Positions 62,098-64,000 of a stretch of 64,000 nucleotides of DNA are shown in pieces. The translations under genes and the position numbers were made by a program. Position 1 is the first letter of the stretch. The number at the start of each line of letters is the position of its first letter. The notes below the pieces were generated by a model. It did no database searches and was not told the origin of the DNA. It worked only from the letters and a program-made list of their open reading frames with translations. Source of the stretch: Parasutterella secunda (GTDB lineage: Bacteria > Pseudomonadota > Gammaproteobacteria > Burkholderiales > Burkholderiaceae_F); assembly GCF_016901835.1 (NCBI RefSeq), contig NZ_JACJKX010000002.1, positions 62,001 through 126,000 of the forward strand, given 5' to 3'.

Positions 62098-62133
62098 AGA
62101 AAAACCGCTCGAATTCATCACCCGAACGGTTTT
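62098..62133 (-). terminator. Terminator after the M20 lid-domain gene
   Basis: On the minus strand AAAACCG/CGGTTTT pairs around a 19-base loop and is followed by T. A second hairpin of GGAAGGCGG/CCGTCTTCC (one mismatch) at 62137-62162 precedes it, just after the stop codon. Confidence 0.6.
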
Positions 62134-62172
62134 GCAGGAAGACGGTTTGATCCGCCTTCCTTAAATCAGCGA

Positions 62173-62598
62173 TTATTTGATGGTAAAGCGCACCTGAGCC
62201 GGAACGCCACCGGTCAAATCGCCGGGCTTAACACTGCGGAATGCGTTTTCAGCATCCACACCTTTCTTAACCGCAGCCTCAACCTTTTGCTTCAAGGTCG
62301 CCATTTCCTTATCGTCCTTAGCATTTAAGGAAACCTTAAAGTGACCGTCGGCCGCAATAGAGTTCACGGAGTTGCCACCAGTGAAACCTGATACCACGCA
62401 TTGCTTTTGCGAAGGAATTGCTTTTTCAATTTCCATGATCGCTCGGGCAGCTGCATGCACAGCATTGGTATTGCCGTATGCACCATTACTGTGTCCGCCG
62501 GGCCCCTGGATATCAACGGACATCACTGTGGAGACATCGGCCATCGCCACCGAGGCAGCAAAAGAACCTAATAAAGCTACTAATAATTTTCCTTTCAT
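62173..62598 (-). CDS. Secreted stand-alone M20 peptidase lid (dimerisation) domain protein
   Basis: 141 residues with a cleavable signal peptide (MKGKLLVALLGSFAASVAMA). The mature part looks like only the lid domain of an M20 metallopeptidase: IQGPGGHSNGAYGNTNAVH (residues 30-48), CVVSGFTGGNSVNSIA (67-82), then AENAFRS near the C terminus. The metal-binding catalytic domain is missing. Good ribosome-binding site (GGAGAAC). It lies 21 bases after a full-length M20 peptidase, so the two are probably co-expressed. Possible roles: a regulator, a heterodimer partner, or a decayed peptidase that has kept its signal peptide. Confidence 0.7.
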   Translation of the reverse strand: MKGKLLVALLGSFAASVAMADVSTVMSVDIQGPGGHSNGAYGNTNAVHAAARAIMEIEKAIPSQKQCVVSGFTGGNSVNSIAADGHFKVSLNAKDDKEMATLKQKVEAAVKKGVDAENAFRSVKPGDLTGGVPAQVRFTIK

Positions 62599-62619
62599 AA
62601 TGTTCTCCGATGTTCCCTA

Positions 62620-64000
62620 TTAGTACATATCCTCTGTCGTGCGAGCGCCGATCGGATCAGCCGTCGGTCTGACCACTTCACCCGTGCTCGTATGGTATCC
62701 GGCTGCCGTCAAGCCCATCAAGACCATACGGAAAATGCGTTTGCCTTCGTCTTGAGCATTACCCGGAATACCCCATTCGTTAAAGGTATGACCGCCACCG
62801 TTGGCCGCCACCGTATGAACGTTGAAGTTCACCGTCGGCACGCCGACCGCAGCCGGCACATTGTCGTTCAAGCTCGAAGAATTGGTCTTCAATTCTTTGA
62901 GCTTGTCAATACCGACTGTTTGAGCCGACTGCCAGTAAATTTGCGTAGCGATGTCATTGAAGTTAGCGCGTTGGTGAGCAGGACGGTCACCGAACCACAC
63001 CAATTCCATCTTCACAGCGTTCTTATCACCGGCTTTGACGCCATACTTGGCGTTTTCTTCATCCATGCCAGCCTTGAACGTCGGTTCGATTTGTTTACGA
63101 ATGGCACTCAACGGTCCTTGCGTCGGAGAACGCATGTCAACCATTAACGTGCAAGAGCGGGAACGTTCACCGGGAGCGGCCGTATCGCAGCTTGCCACAC
63201 CCACCGTGTAGGTTGTACGTTCGGCTTTCTTATCCAAATCCCAGGGCGACTTCACATCGGCAATCTTGGCAATTGCACGGGTCATGGCCATCATAGCGCT
63301 CGGTGCTTCAGCTCCGCCTTGCTTGTAGCCTGCCGGTTCCGTGTACTTGATTTCAAAGCGGTAGCTGCCCAAGTAATTGAGCGTACCCGAACCCGGACGA
63401 GTAGAGTCAGCACCGAAGTTGGCGACAAAGTTCAAGGCGTTGTTACCCTTGCCGGTATCTTGGTTATAACCGTAGAGCTGCTTCATTCCGCAGAGGTTAC
63501 CCTTACCTTCTTCACCGGTCGTACCGCAAACCCAGATGTCATACACAGGTTTGATGTTGTACTTCTTCATCATGATGGCAGCGGTCATCACACCGGTCGT
63601 ATTACCCATGGCATCGGCAAATCCGGGCACATAGATACGATAGCCGCCCTTCTTTTGAGCGTCTTCAAGACTGGCATAGCGAACGTATGCTTTCTTGTAG
63701 TTTTCGTCCTGGATAATCTTGCCGTTCTTATCGAAATGCAATTCATCCTTAAGTGCAGCTAGCTCTTGAGGAGAGGCAACAATCGGTTCCGAGGCCTTTT
63801 GTAATTTCACCGGCATGTACGGGTTGCTCTTCGGGGGCAACTTCGCCGGGTTCACTGTATCGGTATGGCCTTCGAGCAAGACTTTCGGGAATTGTCCTTT
63901 ATAGCTCTTTGCACCCTTTTCTTGAGAGTAAGTACCGGGGATACGAACGCAGACGTTGTAGACCGGCATGCCGTCTACTTTCTGGATACCAGCGCCCTTA
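62620..64000 (-). CDS. M20-family metallopeptidase (5-prime end beyond window)
   Basis: At least 460 residues; the frame stays open to the window edge, so the start is outside. Metal-site segments are LLEGHTDTV, YVPGFADAMGN, GTTGEEGKGN (Glu pair), FGADSTRPGSG and GGHTFNEWG (final His). About 90 residues separate the first His/Asp motif from the second, longer than in typical M20 peptidases. It has its own lid region (YLGSYRFEIKYTEPAG onward). Probably secreted or periplasmic, since the neighbour that follows has a signal peptide, but the start is not seen. Substrate unknown. Confidence 0.8.
   Translation of the reverse strand, partial: KGAGIQKVDGMPVYNVCVRIPGTYSQEKGAKSYKGQFPKVLLEGHTDTVNPAKLPPKSNPYMPVKLQKASEPIVASPQELAALKDELHFDKNGKIIQDENYKKAYVRYASLEDAQKKGGYRIYVPGFADAMGNTTGVMTAAIMMKKYNIKPVYDIWVCGTTGEEGKGNLCGMKQLYGYNQDTGKGNNALNFVANFGADSTRPGSGTLNYLGSYRFEIKYTEPAGYKQGGAEAPSAMMAMTRAIAKIADVKSPWDLDKKAERTTYTVGVASCDTAAPGERSRSCTLMVDMRSPTQGPLSAIRKQIEPTFKAGMDEENAKYGVKAGDKNAVKMELVWFGDRPAHQRANFNDIATQIYWQSAQTVGIDKLKELKTNSSSLNDNVPAAVGVPTVNFNVHTVAANGGGHTFNEWGIPGNAQDEGKRIFRMVLMGLTAAGYHTSTGEVVRPTADPIGARTTEDMY

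Overview
The window reads as a chromosomal segment of a betaproteobacterium, most likely an anaerobic, asaccharolytic gut member of the Sutterellaceae (Sutterella/Parasutterella type). This is inferred from three things. One is the Burkholderiales-style gene neighbourhoods: 6S RNA beside an EVE gene, recG-oxyR, gmk-rpoZ-spoT, and queA-tgt-yajC-secDF. Another is the moderate G+C. The third is an energy metabolism built on aspartate, fumarate and amino-acid uptake. No rRNA operon, CRISPR array, insertion sequence or intact prophage was seen.

Layout. 0-4.3 kb: tail of uppP, 6S RNA, an EVE-domain protein, tRNA-Thr, the methionine ABC genes metNI, a LapA-like membrane protein and upp. 4.3-5.4 kb: a repeat-bearing leader and frdC, the dihaem cytochrome b of a Wolinella-type quinol:fumarate reductase. 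5.5-13.4 kb: a lipoprotein, an orphan NarL-type regulator, two M20 amidohydrolases, a DcuC-family carrier and a short UvrA-like ATPase. 13.5-21.2 kb: housekeeping genes yebC, purD, nadD, rsfS, rlmH, maf, gmk, rpoZ and spoT. 21.2-31.5 kb: a transport block with a MATE pump, four NSS-family sodium symporter paralogues and, between the second and third, a TrpXYZ-like ABC transporter. 31.5-37.2 kb: tRNA-Glu and tRNA-Ala, greB, envelope proteins, a LolA-like/MMPL pair and a short compositionally odd segment. 37.3-43.2 kb: frdA-frdB-aspA-dcuA, all on the minus strand. 43.9-54.8 kb: ridA, recG, oxyR, proC, a YggS protein, queH, lgt, thiME and a DUF2868/DUF3482 membrane protein-GTPase pair. 55-64 kb: a PheC-like periplasmic protein, queA-tgt-yajC-secD-secF, a Fur-box promoter with a possible small RNA, a 35-residue membrane protein behind an FNR-like site, and a secreted M20 lid-domain protein next to an M20 peptidase cut by the window edge.

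How it fits together. DcuA would exchange aspartate or fumarate for succinate, AspA would release fumarate from aspartate, and FrdABC would use fumarate as terminal electron acceptor. FrdC is encoded about 35 kb from FrdAB. The NSS, TrpXYZ-like and MetNI transporters together with the M20 hydrolases point to amino acids and peptides as main nutrients. Tgt, QueA and QueH cover the last steps of queuosine formation. ThiM and ThiE suggest thiamine salvage.

The points most worth a second look are the stand-alone secreted M20 lid protein, the split fumarate reductase whose menaquinol-site glutamate is not visibly conserved, the Fur-controlled transcript, the 35-residue membrane protein, the NSS/Trp transporter cluster, the DUF2868/DUF3482 pair, and the repeated placement of terminator-like hairpins directly against start codons. 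All family assignments come from reading the sequence and remembered family features; no database search was run.
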